From contig NZ_JTCM02000002.1 of assembly GCF_000817785.2 (NCBI RefSeq), forward strand, positions 62,001 through 126,000: 64,000 nt of DNA, given 5' to 3'. Below are positions 52,251-61,830 of the stretch, one piece after another. Each line of letters opens with the position of its first letter. The first letter of the stretch is position 1. The DNA is from Hassallia byssoidea VB512170 (GTDB lineage Bacteria; Cyanobacteriota; Cyanobacteriia; Cyanobacteriales; Nostocaceae). The notes beneath the pieces were generated by a model. The model had not been told where the DNA came from. It saw only the letters and a list, made by a program, of their open reading frames with translations, and did no database searches. The position numbers were made by a program, and so were the translations under genes.

Positions 52251-53051
52251 ATGAAATTTATCGGTATTGATTTCGGCTGGAAATCGCAACCAAGCGGACT
52301 ATGCTGCTTACAATGGACAGATAATCAACTTGAACTACTCGACTTAGATCGCCAAAATTTGATTGCAGACATCCTCACCTGGATTGATACTCACGTACAA
52401 CCAGACGAAAGCGCAATTATTGCCGTAGACGCACCTACCCTCATCCCCAACGCTACCGGGAGTCGCTTACCAGATAAACTCAGTCACAAACACTTTGGCA
52501 AATATCACGCTGGATGCTACCCAGCAAACCTAAATTTACCCTTTGCCGATCGCACCATCAACTTCGGTTTACAACTAGAATCGCGTGGTTTCACACACGC
52601 ACCAACCATCGAACCGCAAAAACTCGGTAGATATCAAATAGAAGTCTTTCCCCATCCCGCAATCGTCCATCTCTTCAACTTACAACGCATCCTCAAATAC
52701 AAAAAAGGACGATTAAGCGATCGCCGTTTAGAACTTCTCAAACTCCACAATTACATCCTTCATATCCTACCCTCTCTTGATCCTCCTCTGCGACGGACAC
52801 GTTCCTCACTCCTCCACCCCCGCACGGAAGTGTCCTCTTCTCTGCGCCTCTGCGGTTCCTTTCCTCTAGAAATCCCCACCACAGGTGCAGCACTCAAAGC
52901 AGTAGAAGATAAATTAGATAGCCTCATCTGCGCTTATGTAGCTGCACACTGGTGGTATTGGGGAGAACAACGCAACCTAGTATTAGGCGATCGCACTACC
53001 GGTTACATTGTCATCCCCCAGAAATGGGGAGTGGGGAGTGGTGAGTGGTGA
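52251..53051 (+). CDS. DUF429 family protein with in-frame repeat insertion
   Basis: 266 residues. MKFIGIDFGWKSQPSGLCCL gives the RNase H-like first strand (DxG) and AIIAVDAPTLIPNATGSRLP the second; HKHFGKYHAGCYPANLN and IEVFPHPAIVHLF are typical of DUF429. A Ser/Arg/Pro-rich stretch (residues about 177-206, bases 52775-52868) interrupts the family pattern before TTGAALKAVEDKLDSLICAY; it is read from a CTCTGCG/GCGGTTCC repeat element also seen between genes at 1611 and 7652. The frame survives. The tail GVGSGEW reads into a GTGGGGAGTGG repeat. Function unknown. Confidence 0.82.
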   Translation: MKFIGIDFGWKSQPSGLCCLQWTDNQLELLDLDRQNLIADILTWIDTHVQPDESAIIAVDAPTLIPNATGSRLPDKLSHKHFGKYHAGCYPANLNLPFADRTINFGLQLESRGFTHAPTIEPQKLGRYQIEVFPHPAIVHLFNLQRILKYKKGRLSDRRLELLKLHNYILHILPSLDPPLRRTRSSLLHPRTEVSSSLRLCGSFPLEIPTTGAALKAVEDKLDSLICAYVAAHWWYWGEQRNLVLGDRTTGYIVIPQKWGVGSGEW

Positions 53052-53069
53052 GTGGGGAATGTAAGAAAA

Positions 53070-53134
53070 TTCCCTACTCCCTACTCCCTACTCCCTACTC
53101 CCTACTCCCTACTCCCTACTCCCTACTCCCTCTC
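53070..53134. repeat. CTACTCC heptad repeat
   Basis: About 60 bp of CCTACTCC heptads between the convergent DUF429 and glgP genes. Confidence 0.9.
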
Positions 53135-55708
53135 TTACTGTGCCCAAAGAATCAATCTTGGCTCATACGGAGTAGCAAGGTACTTGTGTTTTGGCAACAC
53201 GCGCAAGGATAAGCCTTGTAAACCAGAGGCAGTGTAGATGATATTCCCAGTGTAAATACCCAAGTCTTGCGTATCATTACCTTCGTAATCCATCACCACT
53301 GGAACAGCATCAACAATCTCACCATCGGCATCGATTGTACCTTGATACAGCTCGACTTGCACATCATCTGGGCTGAGAGTTGCCAAATCAAGTTTCGCTT
53401 TGACAGCAACGGTTTGGTTCACCTCAATATCTGCACCAGAAGAGATGTCAACATCTTTGATTTTCATGTTGAACCAGTGTTGGCTGAGTTTGGTTTTCCA
53501 AGCTGCTAATTCCTTCGCTGGTGCATATTTATCGGCAGTCAAAGTGTAGTAGCGATCGCTTGCAGGAAAATAAGCTCTTTGTGCATATTCTCCCACCATC
53601 CGCGCTGTATTAAAGAACGGACAATTCAACTTAATCGCATCTTTCATTTTTGCTACCCAATGACGGGGCAAATTATCAGCATCGCGCTCATAAAATAAAG
53701 GCACGACTTCTTTTTCGAGTAAATCGTAGAAAGCGTTTGCCTCTACCTCATCCTGGTAATTGGGGTCTTCATAATTCTCACCATGTCCGATCGCCCAACC
53801 TGTACGGACATAATCCGCTTCATCCCACCAACCATCTAATACACTCAAATTCGGTAATCCGTTCATCGAAGCCTTCATACCGCTAGTTCCTGAAGCTTCT
53901 CGCGGACGACGCGGTGTATTTAACCAGACATCGCAACCAGCTACCATCAATCGAGATATGTGAATGTCGTAATTGGGAACAAACACTACCTGCTTTTCTA
54001 AATTTTGTTCGCTGATAAAGTGATTGATTTCGCGGATTAATTCTTTACCGGGGATGTCTTTCGGGTGCGCTTTGCCGGCGATGACAAATTGTAACTTGCG
54101 GTGTTTGTTACCCAACATTATCCGCTTGATGCGTTCGATATCGCGCATCCATAAAGTAGCGCGTTTGTAGGTTGCAAAGCGACGAGCGAAACCGATAGTT
54201 AAAACGTTTGGATCGAGAACTTCTTGCGCTTGGGCGATATCAGAAGAAGAAGCACCGCGATCGCGTAAATGTTTCACCAAATGATCGCGCACATACAATA
54301 CCATATCCAAACGACAGCGTTCGTGATTGCGCCACAATTCTTCATCTGGAATTGCGTCCATGCGTTCCCACAACGGGCTATCTGCTGCTACTGATGACCA
54401 ATTGGGTCCAAGATAGCGATCGTACAACTCTTGAGTTGATTTTGCCACACAACTGCGGGCATGAACGCCATTTGTAATTGCGGCGATCGGTACTTCTTCC
54501 ACTGGTACTTTTTGCCACAAACCTTGGAACATTTGCCGTGACACTACACCATGCAGTTGCGCTACACCGTTAGAAAATGTTGCCATTTTCAACGCCAGCA
54601 CTGCCATACTAAAAGGCGCAGATAAATCACCAGTATTCTCACGCCCCAATCCGATAAATTGCTCTTTCGGCAAGCCAAAGATATCTGCGTAATACCCTAG
54701 ATAATACAACATCTTATCTGGGGGAAACAAGTCAATACCTGCGGGTACCGGCGTGTGAGTGGTGAAGATATTAGTTGAAGCCACCACCTGTTTGGCGGTA
54801 TCGTAACTCAGACCCTCTTGTTGAATCAGCATCCGGATGCGTTCTAGGGCAGAAAAAGCCGCATGACCTTCATTCATATGGTAAGCGGTGACATTATACC
54901 CCAGAGCTTTCAACATCTGCACGCCGCCGATCCCCAACATGATTTCCTGGTGGATACGCATGTCAATATCGCCACCATACAGTTGATCTGTAATGTTGTG
55001 GTCGTAAGGATTGTTGGGTTCGATGTTAGTATCCATCATGTAAAGCGGCACAGTTCCCACCTGTACGCGCCATACTCTGGCGTAAACCTTGCGTCCTGGG
55101 TAATCTACAGCAATTCGCAATTCTGAGCCATCAGGATTGCGCTCTAGGTGCAAGGTCATGTTATAAAAATCGTTGATTGGATAGCGTTCTTGCTGCCAAC
55201 CATCGGCATTCAGATATTGAGCGAAGTAACCTTGTTGGTAGAGTAAGCCCACACCTACTAACGGTAATCCTAAGTCGCTGGCAGATTTGAGGTGATCGCC
55301 TGCGAGAACTCCCAAGCCTCCAGAATATACAGGCAAACAATCCACCAGTCCAAATTCAGCCGAAAAATAAGCGTAGCATTCTTTGGCTTTGTCGTCGGAA
55401 TGACTACTCCGCTGTTTCTGGTACCAAGTGCGCTCTTGTAAATAATCTTCTAACTGGCGGGCAGCTCGATCCATTTGCGCCAGGAAGCCTTCATCTTCCA
55501 CAACTTCCGTTAATCGCCCTTGGCTGATTGTACCGAGCATCAACACTGGGTTATGGCGGCTAGATTCCCATAAATCCGGGTCTAAACGGCGAAATAAGTC
55601 TTTTGTCTCAACATTCCAATCCCAGTGGAGATTATATGCCAGCTTCCGCAGCGGTTCGAGTCGGGGCGGTAGCGAAGGGGACACGTTAAATGTACGAATT
55701 GGTTGCAT
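53135..55708 (-). CDS. glgP: Alpha-glucan (glycogen) phosphorylase
   Basis: 857 residues, GT35 family of the shorter bacterial type with the N-terminal DUF3417 region (RTFNVSPSLPPRLEPLRKLA). The PLP site is EASGTSGMKASMNGLPNLSV with the Schiff-base Lys, and AYHMNEGHAAFSALERI, FTTHTPVPAGIDLF, ITNGVHARSC and VVFVPNYDIHISRLM are phosphorylase landmarks. It removes glucose from glycogen as glucose-1-phosphate in the dark. An extra C-terminal beta domain (about 760-857) is present. Confidence 0.95.
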   Translation of the reverse strand: MQPIRTFNVSPSLPPRLEPLRKLAYNLHWDWNVETKDLFRRLDPDLWESSRHNPVLMLGTISQGRLTEVVEDEGFLAQMDRAARQLEDYLQERTWYQKQRSSHSDDKAKECYAYFSAEFGLVDCLPVYSGGLGVLAGDHLKSASDLGLPLVGVGLLYQQGYFAQYLNADGWQQERYPINDFYNMTLHLERNPDGSELRIAVDYPGRKVYARVWRVQVGTVPLYMMDTNIEPNNPYDHNITDQLYGGDIDMRIHQEIMLGIGGVQMLKALGYNVTAYHMNEGHAAFSALERIRMLIQQEGLSYDTAKQVVASTNIFTTHTPVPAGIDLFPPDKMLYYLGYYADIFGLPKEQFIGLGRENTGDLSAPFSMAVLALKMATFSNGVAQLHGVVSRQMFQGLWQKVPVEEVPIAAITNGVHARSCVAKSTQELYDRYLGPNWSSVAADSPLWERMDAIPDEELWRNHERCRLDMVLYVRDHLVKHLRDRGASSSDIAQAQEVLDPNVLTIGFARRFATYKRATLWMRDIERIKRIMLGNKHRKLQFVIAGKAHPKDIPGKELIREINHFISEQNLEKQVVFVPNYDIHISRLMVAGCDVWLNTPRRPREASGTSGMKASMNGLPNLSVLDGWWDEADYVRTGWAIGHGENYEDPNYQDEVEANAFYDLLEKEVVPLFYERDADNLPRHWVAKMKDAIKLNCPFFNTARMVGEYAQRAYFPASDRYYTLTADKYAPAKELAAWKTKLSQHWFNMKIKDVDISSGADIEVNQTVAVKAKLDLATLSPDDVQVELYQGTIDADGEIVDAVPVVMDYEGNDTQDLGIYTGNIIYTASGLQGLSLRVLPKHKYLATPYEPRLILWAQ

Positions 55709-56130
55709 AAGGACTGCGAAACTCCTGGTTTAGCTATCGCTATTGTTGACTGTGTTTGCCCAATCTTTCCAATTCTTTATACCCTGTTTGTGAAGTTCTG
55801 ATGACTTTGTTAAGCTTTAAAAAATATTATCACTTAGATTAGAAAATGTGACTGCAAAGCTTTTTCTGATTTTATCAGTTAATGTTGACTATATAATTAT
55901 TTAATAATTTATGTAGTTCAATACATAAATTAACTTAAACATAAGTAAGAGGTTATAAATATTTATATTATTGATGTTGATACTGCCAGATGCACGCCAC
56001 AGAAGCTTTACGTCTTCTTTGAGGGAGAGAGAAGAGAATACCCAGACGTTGCTTGAAATTTCTCAAACTCCCTCAAAAAGTTGTACTGAAGCTTTGTCAG
56101 GCAAAAAGCACCAATCCGGACAATTTGCCA
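55709..56130. other. Spacer upstream of glgP, no gene
   Basis: 422 bp, AT-rich in the first 250 bp (glgP promoter side) with ATTTAATAATTTATG and related runs, then mixed sequence. No open frame of interest was seen. Confidence 0.45.
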
Positions 56131-56490
56131 TCATTCTAAAGTGAATTGAGTAACATTGGCATTGTTCGTAGGGAAATGTACTGATTCGGCATCTTTTGGG
56201 AGAGCAAAGACAATAGTACCCAAGACAAGAACGCCAACAGCACTAGGACAAAGAAGTTTCATCTTGATGATACCGCGTTTGTTTTTGTTTTTTGTCGGGC
56301 GATCGCTATAAGGGTTGCGGTACTCTTTGCGAACACGTCCGGATTGCACAGCTTCTTGTAGTAGCATCAAAGCATCGATGTCTTTTTCCTCAAATTCAGT
56401 TTGCAGTAACTGCTGCAACTGCTCATCTGCTGGAATACTTAAAGAGCCTGTATTTAGCGCTTGTTGAACAATGTCACGAATGAGAACCAT
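56131..56490 (-). CDS. Small membrane protein of unknown function
   Basis: 119 residues from ATG 56490 (MVLIRDIVQQALNTGSLSIP). N-terminal helices (QLQQLLQTEFEEKDIDALML) lead to a Lys/Arg-rich loop (NPYSDRPTKNKNKRG), then a single hydrophobic helix (MKLLCPSAVGVLVLGTIVFA) and a short external tail. The basic loop before the helix suggests the N-terminus stays in the cytosol. No family recognised. Confidence 0.55.
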   Translation of the reverse strand: MVLIRDIVQQALNTGSLSIPADEQLQQLLQTEFEEKDIDALMLLQEAVQSGRVRKEYRNPYSDRPTKNKNKRGIIKMKLLCPSAVGVLVLGTIVFALPKDAESVHFPTNNANVTQFTLE

Positions 56491-57035
56491 ATTTTTTACC
56501 AATTTCGGGGATTAAGCAATTCTTTGCTTTTTTCGTTTAGTTCGGCGCTGATGCCGCCAACAAAGTTGCTGTATTGTTCCTTAAAAATTTATAATGTGTA
56601 GACCGCGCAAGGCATCATGCTACTGGATCACCCGATCGGGTGATATACAATTTGCCACTTTCCTGACATTACGCTTCTGATTAATTCGTAGTGAGCGATT
56701 TATCGCTCAAGTTCAAGGGCTGAAGCCCTGACTACAAACTTTTTTATTTCTTGACTCGGAAACCTCAGCTTCAAGTTCACGTCATCAGAAGAGTGTAATT
56801 ACTTCAGATTCTTATTGAAAAGCAAGCATCGCATCTACAAATCACACGCACCCACAGCACATCCTACAAAGCATCGTTTGAGAAATTAGCGTAAACCTTC
56901 CTTTGGACTTTGGATGGATGGACTCAGTACCTTCCAAAAAAGGGGCGAGATTTGGGTAATATATAAAAGCTATCTTTTCTGCATCACGGATACAAAAAAG
57001 CAAGCTTCTATTTCATACCCTTGGAGTTTTCGTCA
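56491..57035. other. Spacer between hypothetical gene and psbI
   Basis: 545 bp. It holds a GTAGTGAGCGATTTATCGCTC palindrome (56694-56715, written in parts GTAGTGAGCG and CGCTC) and GGGCTGAAGCCCTGACTAC at 56729-56748, both repeat-like. The psbI promoter should be within 56850-57030; TATATAAAAG at 56961 could be a -10-like region but was not confirmed. Confidence 0.45.
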
Positions 57036-57152
57036 ATGGTTACTTTAAAAATTGTTGTTTATGTTGTTGTAGCCTTCTTCATTTTGCTCTTCGTCTTTGG
57101 ATTTTTGTCGAACGATCCAGCTCGTAACCCCGGACGTCGGGATTCAGAGTAA
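57036..57152 (+). CDS. psbI: Photosystem II reaction-centre protein PsbI
   Basis: 38 residues, below usual ORF cut-offs. The sequence is a single membrane helix with [20 protein letters not shown] then [18 protein letters not shown], the invariant SNDPxRNPG end of PsbI. It binds at the PSII reaction centre beside D1 and stabilises it. GGAG lies 10 bases before the ATG. Monocistronic by position. Confidence 0.96.
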   Translation: MVTLKIVVYVVVAFFILLFVFGFLSNDPARNPGRRDSE

Positions 57153-57201
57153 AATCACGACCCGATCCAAAAATTGCCGTTCATGCGAATGTAAATGCCA
57201 C

Positions 57202-57250
57202 GGACACTTGAGAAGAGCGTGGAAAATACCACATGCTTCTTTGAGTGTCC
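57202..57250 (+). terminator. Stem-loop downstream of psbI
   Basis: GGACACTTGAGAAG pairs with CTTCTTTGAGTGTCC (imperfect, about 20 bp with two bulges) and is followed by TTTCC. It is 50 bp beyond the psbI stop, a suitable place for a terminator. A second hairpin with AAAGTCGGAAGG arms follows at 57287-57328, close to the next gene. Confidence 0.5.
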
Positions 57251-57361
57251 TTTCCAAGCGGCTTGCCGCAGGCTAGGCTGAAGGCTAAAGTCGGAAGGCA
57301 GTTAGGTGTAATTAGTCCTTCCGGCTTTCAATTGGCTATTTGTTAGGTTGATTTTGCGAAT

Positions 57362-59941
57362 ATGCTTCACCCAGTTCTGCCGCCCGCACCACCTTCGATT
57401 GTCGAACCTTTACAACCTGCAAATCCGATTTTGACTGGTAGTGATACCAAGTTTCATTCAATTGCCGAACTTGAGGCGAAAGCGCAACAAAATCAGCCAC
57501 ATAGGCAATCAGATTCTGTATCGCCAACTCCACAAAACGCTACTCGGCAAGATTTAGCAGTTCCCCAGACCCAAGCCGCACTCAGTCAGCCAGAAAGTTT
57601 CCCACCGGAATTTTCTCCCCTCACCGCCGTTAAGAGTGCCGCTGCTTTGGGAGAGTCGATGGGAATTAGTTATCCGGTGCAGCCGGATGCAAATGTCGCG
57701 TCACAAAGCAAGATATCCCAAAAAGGGCAAATACTACAAGAAAAATTAGCTTCTTCAAAACGGCAAAGTCAGACTATTGCCCAAAATGCGCCTTCTCAGA
57801 CACCCCAAGAGGCTCAAAGTAGCGAACCGATACAAAATATTACTTATACTAATCCCGATCCAGCGAGTACACAAAGAGTAGAAAATGTTATAGAATTCAA
57901 GTCTCGCAGCCAGACAAGCCAAATCACAATTCCCCAACCTGATTCCCCGCAACAATCTGCCCCGACACCAACAGACAGCACAAATCAGCAAGAAAGTCAA
58001 CCTCAGACAACTCCGCCAGCAACTACTCAGCAAGAAAGTCAGCCATCTCAAACAACTCCGCCAGCAAGTACAACGCCAACACGAGAAAGAATTGTGGAAG
58101 TCACTTCAGATAGGCAGGAGTACGACCAGCAACGGCGGATTGTCACGGCAGTGGGTAATGTGGTGGTACGATTTGATGGGGCGGTGGTAGATGCCGATCG
58201 CTTGCAAGTCAATTTAGACAACTTGATTGCCGTAGGCGATGGAAATGTCGCATTGACACGAGGCGATCAAGTACTGCGCGGAGAACGCTTTACTTATAAC
58301 TTTGTTCAAGATAGCGGGCAATTAGAAAATGGTAGGGGAGAAGTTTACATCCCCACAGCGGGTAGTGATTTAGCCTTTAACTCTGTTGATACCGGAGTAA
58401 GTGGAGTAGTAACAGCGCGTCCGCCAAGCGATCGCATTCGCGCAAATCAGCCGACTACAGGTGTTAATAGTCCCGGTGGGGTTAACTTCAACTTAGGTGG
58501 AAGGGCAGATGCAAGAAACCTCCCCGGACCACCCCAGGGAGGTGTAGTCAAGCGAGTGCGCTTTCAAGCAGAACGAGTTGATTTTTATCCGCGAGGCTGG
58601 CAAGCGAGAAATGTCCGCTTCACCAACGATCCATTTTCGCCCCCAGAACTAGAGTTACGCGCCGATAAAGTCACTTTAACGCGAGAGTCACCGTTAGTAG
58701 ACAGCATTAAAACAGAGCGACAGCGTTTAGTATTAGATCAAAGGACAACATTACCCATCCCCGTAGATCGGCAGACAATCGACCGTCGAGAACGTGATGT
58801 AACTCCGGCAATTGTCTCTGTCGGCTTTGATGGTAATCAACGCGGTGGTGTGTTTATTGAGCGTTCTTTCCAACCCTTTAACACAGAAGGGGTACGTTTT
58901 AGCGTCACACCGCAGTTTTTCGCGCAAAAAGCTATAGGTGGTACTGATAGCTTTGCTGCGCTGTTTGGTTTGAAAACAAGATTGAATGCGACTTTAAGCC
59001 CGAAGACTACAGTTGAGGGTTCTGGGATATTAACCAGCTTGGATTTGGGGACAGTGGAAGACAATTTGCGGGCGAGTTTGCGATTGCGGCAAGAATTAGG
59101 CGATCAAAATCCTCATATATTGAATTTAGAATACAGCTATCGCGATCGCCTTTACAACGGTACCCTTGGTTTTCAAACCGTTCAAAGTAGCCTTGGTGCA
59201 GTTGTTACTTCTCCGAGAATTCCTTTAGGTACAACTGGTTTTAACTTAAGATATCAAGGTGGCGCTCAATATATTAACGCGAATAGCGATCGGCTTGACT
59301 TACTCGAAACACCGCGAGACAATAACCGCATCTCTTTAGGACGCATCCAAGGTAGCGCTACCGTTGATGGTGGGATTACACTCTGGCAAGGTAAAGGATT
59401 ACCACCCACCCCCACAGAAGGATTGCGTTACACTCCAAACCCGATAGTTCCCTACGTTCAAGCATTTGGGGACGTAACCGGCACAACTAGTTATTACAGC
59501 AGCGGTGATAATCAAAGCACCTTGATTGCCACAGTTGGCTTGCGCGGACAGTTTGGTCATTTCTCCCGACCCGCCTTTGATTATACTGCTTTTAATGTCA
59601 GTTATTCCCAAGGTATATTTAGCGGAGCATCGCCATTTTTGTTTGATCGCGCTGTTGATAACAGAGTACTTAATGCGGGAATTTCTCAGCAAATCTACGG
59701 ACCATTTAGCCTTGGCTTTCAAACCTCAATCAACTTAGACACAGGCGAACGCAGTACCACAGACTACATCGTGGAATATAATCGCCGCACCTACGGAATC
59801 ACTTTGCGTTATAACCCAGTGTTGGAATTAGGTGGAATCAGCTTTAGAATTAGCGACTTTAACTGGAGTGGTGGCACCGATCCATTCTCTGACCCTTCGG
59901 AAATTAAGCCTGTGCGAGGTGGGGTGCGACAAGATTATTAA
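57362..59941 (+). CDS. DUF3769/LptD-like outer-membrane protein
   Basis: 859 residues. The N-terminus (MLHPVLPPAPPSIVEPLQPA) is typical of cyanobacterial DUF3769 proteins. About 180-240 is Gln/Pro/Thr-rich and disordered, with a PTDSTNQQESQPQTTPP-type repeat. VTSDRQEYDQQRRIVTAVGN to RGERFTYNFVQDSGQLENGR (residues about 250-320) is the OstA/LptA-like beta-jellyroll. The remainder is a beta-barrel (LNLEYSYRDRLYNGTLGFQT, NLRYQGGAQYINANSDR). Such proteins are candidates for lipopolysaccharide insertion into the outer membrane. A clear signal peptide is not obvious from the annotated start. Confidence 0.82.
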   Translation: MLHPVLPPAPPSIVEPLQPANPILTGSDTKFHSIAELEAKAQQNQPHRQSDSVSPTPQNATRQDLAVPQTQAALSQPESFPPEFSPLTAVKSAAALGESMGISYPVQPDANVASQSKISQKGQILQEKLASSKRQSQTIAQNAPSQTPQEAQSSEPIQNITYTNPDPASTQRVENVIEFKSRSQTSQITIPQPDSPQQSAPTPTDSTNQQESQPQTTPPATTQQESQPSQTTPPASTTPTRERIVEVTSDRQEYDQQRRIVTAVGNVVVRFDGAVVDADRLQVNLDNLIAVGDGNVALTRGDQVLRGERFTYNFVQDSGQLENGRGEVYIPTAGSDLAFNSVDTGVSGVVTARPPSDRIRANQPTTGVNSPGGVNFNLGGRADARNLPGPPQGGVVKRVRFQAERVDFYPRGWQARNVRFTNDPFSPPELELRADKVTLTRESPLVDSIKTERQRLVLDQRTTLPIPVDRQTIDRRERDVTPAIVSVGFDGNQRGGVFIERSFQPFNTEGVRFSVTPQFFAQKAIGGTDSFAALFGLKTRLNATLSPKTTVEGSGILTSLDLGTVEDNLRASLRLRQELGDQNPHILNLEYSYRDRLYNGTLGFQTVQSSLGAVVTSPRIPLGTTGFNLRYQGGAQYINANSDRLDLLETPRDNNRISLGRIQGSATVDGGITLWQGKGLPPTPTEGLRYTPNPIVPYVQAFGDVTGTTSYYSSGDNQSTLIATVGLRGQFGHFSRPAFDYTAFNVSYSQGIFSGASPFLFDRAVDNRVLNAGISQQIYGPFSLGFQTSINLDTGERSTTDYIVEYNRRTYGITLRYNPVLELGGISFRISDFNWSGGTDPFSDPSEIKPVRGGVRQDY

Positions 59942-59980
59942 AAGAGTACTTACGTAAGATATAATTTTAGTCTTAATTTG

Positions 59981-60147
59981 ATACTTTTATGAACTTGCTT
60001 TATGGAGATAAACCAGATTTTTGAAATACACGTCGGGTGTGTTAGCGAAGCGTAACGCACCAAAGCATAAAGGACGGTGCGTTACGGACTCCGTCCTAAC
60101 ACACCCTACATATACTTTTATGAATTTGCGTTATGGAGATAAAGCAG
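59981..60147. repeat. 36-bp direct repeat flanking a palindromic element
   Basis: ATACTTTTATGAACTTGCTT.. at 59981-60016 and ATACTTTTATGAATTTGCGT.. at 60112-60147 are near-identical direct copies (about 4 mismatches in 36). Between them is a palindrome of the GGTGTGTTAGCG/CGTAACGCACC type (60033-60110). The arrangement looks like duplication of target sequence by an inserted mobile element. Both copies could start a peptide MNL(L/R)YGDK. Confidence 0.65.
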
Positions 60148-60218
60148 CAAACGAAACGAGTAAAAAGCACGCTTCAATAGAATCTAAAGGCAGAATATTT
60201 ATAGAACCTCTCGACTAA
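60120..60218 (+). CDS. Possible 32-residue peptide upstream of Uma2
   Basis: ATG at 60120 reads MNLRYGDKAANETSKKHASI and ends IFIEPLD. The first residues are encoded by the second copy of the direct repeat; the first copy gives only MNLLYGDKPDF. There is no good ribosome-binding site. It may be a non-coding by-product. Reported with low confidence because it lies 13 bp before the Uma2 start. Confidence 0.25.
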   Translation: MNLRYGDKAANETSKKHASIESKGRIFIEPLD

Positions 60219-60231
60219 GGTAAGACCGACA

Positions 60232-60783
60232 ATGACACTTACTACAGCCAAATGGACGCTAGACGAGTATCACCGCATGGTTGAAGTTGGTCTTCTTTCT
60301 GAACGTCATGTTGAACTATTAAACGGGGAAGTCGTTGAAATGCCTCCAGAAGGTCCAGAACATGCCTTCCTTTGTACCGATGGTGCCGACTATCTGCGAT
60401 CTGTGCTAGGAGAAAAAGTTCTCGTGCGTGATGCAAAGCCGATTACATTACCCTTGATGGCTTCCGAACCCGAACCAGATTTGGCGATCGTCCAACCTTT
60501 GCGGGCACTATATCGAACCCGTCATCCTTACCCGGAAAATATTTTTTGGTTAATTGAATATTCTAACACCAGCTTGAGTAAAGATTTAGACGCAAAGCGA
60601 AAAGCTTATGCTTTAGCAGAAATACCAGAATATTGGGTTGTGGATTTAAAAAATCGCCTCCTCAAAATTTTCCGCAATCCTAATAATGGCGATTATACAT
60701 CTGAAGTAACACTAAGTAATGGCGAAGTAAATCCTTTGGCGTTTCCCAGTATCATAATTTCTGTGGGACGGTTGTTAAACTGA
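60232..60783 (+). CDS. Uma2-family protein, member 5
   Basis: 183 residues, the short form without coiled-coil tail. WTLDEYHRMVEVGLLSERHV and ELLNGEVVEMPPEGPEH at the N-terminus; nuclease-like residues in EPDLAIVQPL (Asp) and WLIEYSNTSLSKDLDAKRKA (Glu, Lys), then IPEYWVVDLKNR. Closest to the canonical Uma2 of cyanobacteria and distinct from the long-tailed members at 20375, 38000, 43684 and 44570. ATG at 60232. Confidence 0.9.
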   Translation: MTLTTAKWTLDEYHRMVEVGLLSERHVELLNGEVVEMPPEGPEHAFLCTDGADYLRSVLGEKVLVRDAKPITLPLMASEPEPDLAIVQPLRALYRTRHPYPENIFWLIEYSNTSLSKDLDAKRKAYALAEIPEYWVVDLKNRLLKIFRNPNNGDYTSEVTLSNGEVNPLAFPSIIISVGRLLN

Positions 60784-60843
60784 TTTTATTTGTAAATTCT
60801 CACCTTCACACAGAATTGGTATAATATGCTCTGGTAAAGTTCA

Positions 60844-61752
60844 ATGAGTACAAAAAAAGTCAACTGGTTTCGAGTTGCTTTTCAGTTAAGACAGTCTGTG
60901 ATTCCCAAAATAATGCCCCAGGTTCTTGGGTCTGGTGTATTTGGCATTTTTATTTCGCTTCTTTATTATTTGGGATTACCTGTCTCTTTGCCTATTTTGA
61001 GTGCTTTAGTTCCGAGTATTGTTCTCGGTCTATTATTAGTTTTCCGCACTAACACAGCTTATGATCGTTTCTGGGAAGGTCGAAAGTACTGGGGAAGTTT
61101 AGTTATCAATGTTCGGAATTTAGCTCGTCAAATTTGGATTGTAATTGAAGAACAAGGACCAAAAGATAGAGAACATAAAATTGCCGCTTTGCGGTTAATA
61201 GTTGCGTTTACAATTGCCACAAAATTGTATCTGCGAGAAGAACCGATAAACCCAGAGTTACAAGGATTGATGTCCCCATCCGAGTATTTTGTTCTTCAAA
61301 GTCGTAGAACTCCTCCTTTAGAAATTGCTTTTTGGGTAAGTGATTTTTTGCAGAAGCAACATCGACGCCAACGTGTTAATCCTGTTCAGGTAACAGCTTT
61401 GCAGCATTTAATAGATAATATTATAGATGCTTTTAGTAGTTGTGAGCGAATCTTACAAACACCAATGCCTCTACCTTATGCTATTCATTTGAAACAGTTG
61501 TTGTTAATTTACTGTTTATCATTACCATTTCAATTAGTCAAAGATTTAAATTGGGCAACAGGTTTAGTTGTAGCTTTGATTAGTTTTACTTTGTTTGGCA
61601 TTGAACAAATTGGAATTGAAATTGAAAATCCTTTTGCTCGTGCTTTGCATAACTTACCTTTAGACGAAATGTGTAACACGATGCTGATTAACATTGAAGA
61701 TTTAAGCACATTGGCAACTGACAGTTCTTTTGCTCCTACAGAAATATTTTGA
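60844..61752 (+). CDS. Bestrophin-family channel protein
   Basis: 302 residues. The bestrophin signature is FRTNTAYDRFWEGRKYWGSL near residue 70, with helices at about 20-60 (VFGIFISLLYYLGLPVSLPI) and near 225-255. The C-terminal part IEQIGIEIENPFARALHNLP matches the family's Ca-clasp region. Bacterial homologues form pentameric anion channels; in cyanobacteria and chloroplasts they may adjust the thylakoid or plasma membrane ion balance, and some conduct bicarbonate, which would fit a carbon-concentrating cell. That link is inference. Confidence 0.88.
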   Translation: MSTKKVNWFRVAFQLRQSVIPKIMPQVLGSGVFGIFISLLYYLGLPVSLPILSALVPSIVLGLLLVFRTNTAYDRFWEGRKYWGSLVINVRNLARQIWIVIEEQGPKDREHKIAALRLIVAFTIATKLYLREEPINPELQGLMSPSEYFVLQSRRTPPLEIAFWVSDFLQKQHRRQRVNPVQVTALQHLIDNIIDAFSSCERILQTPMPLPYAIHLKQLLLIYCLSLPFQLVKDLNWATGLVVALISFTLFGIEQIGIEIENPFARALHNLPLDEMCNTMLINIEDLSTLATDSSFAPTEIF

Positions 61753-61830
61753 CTTTCGCACCCACGTGCATTCAAAATTCTCAAAAATACAGCAGGAAAG
61801 CAACTAAATAGACAATTGAGTAAAAATGGA

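Noticed and set aside
60021-60119. 65-residue frame start upstream of the 32-residue peptide
   Set aside because: The first part reads through the palindromic GGTGTGTTAGCG repeat, so it is not a credible N-terminus.
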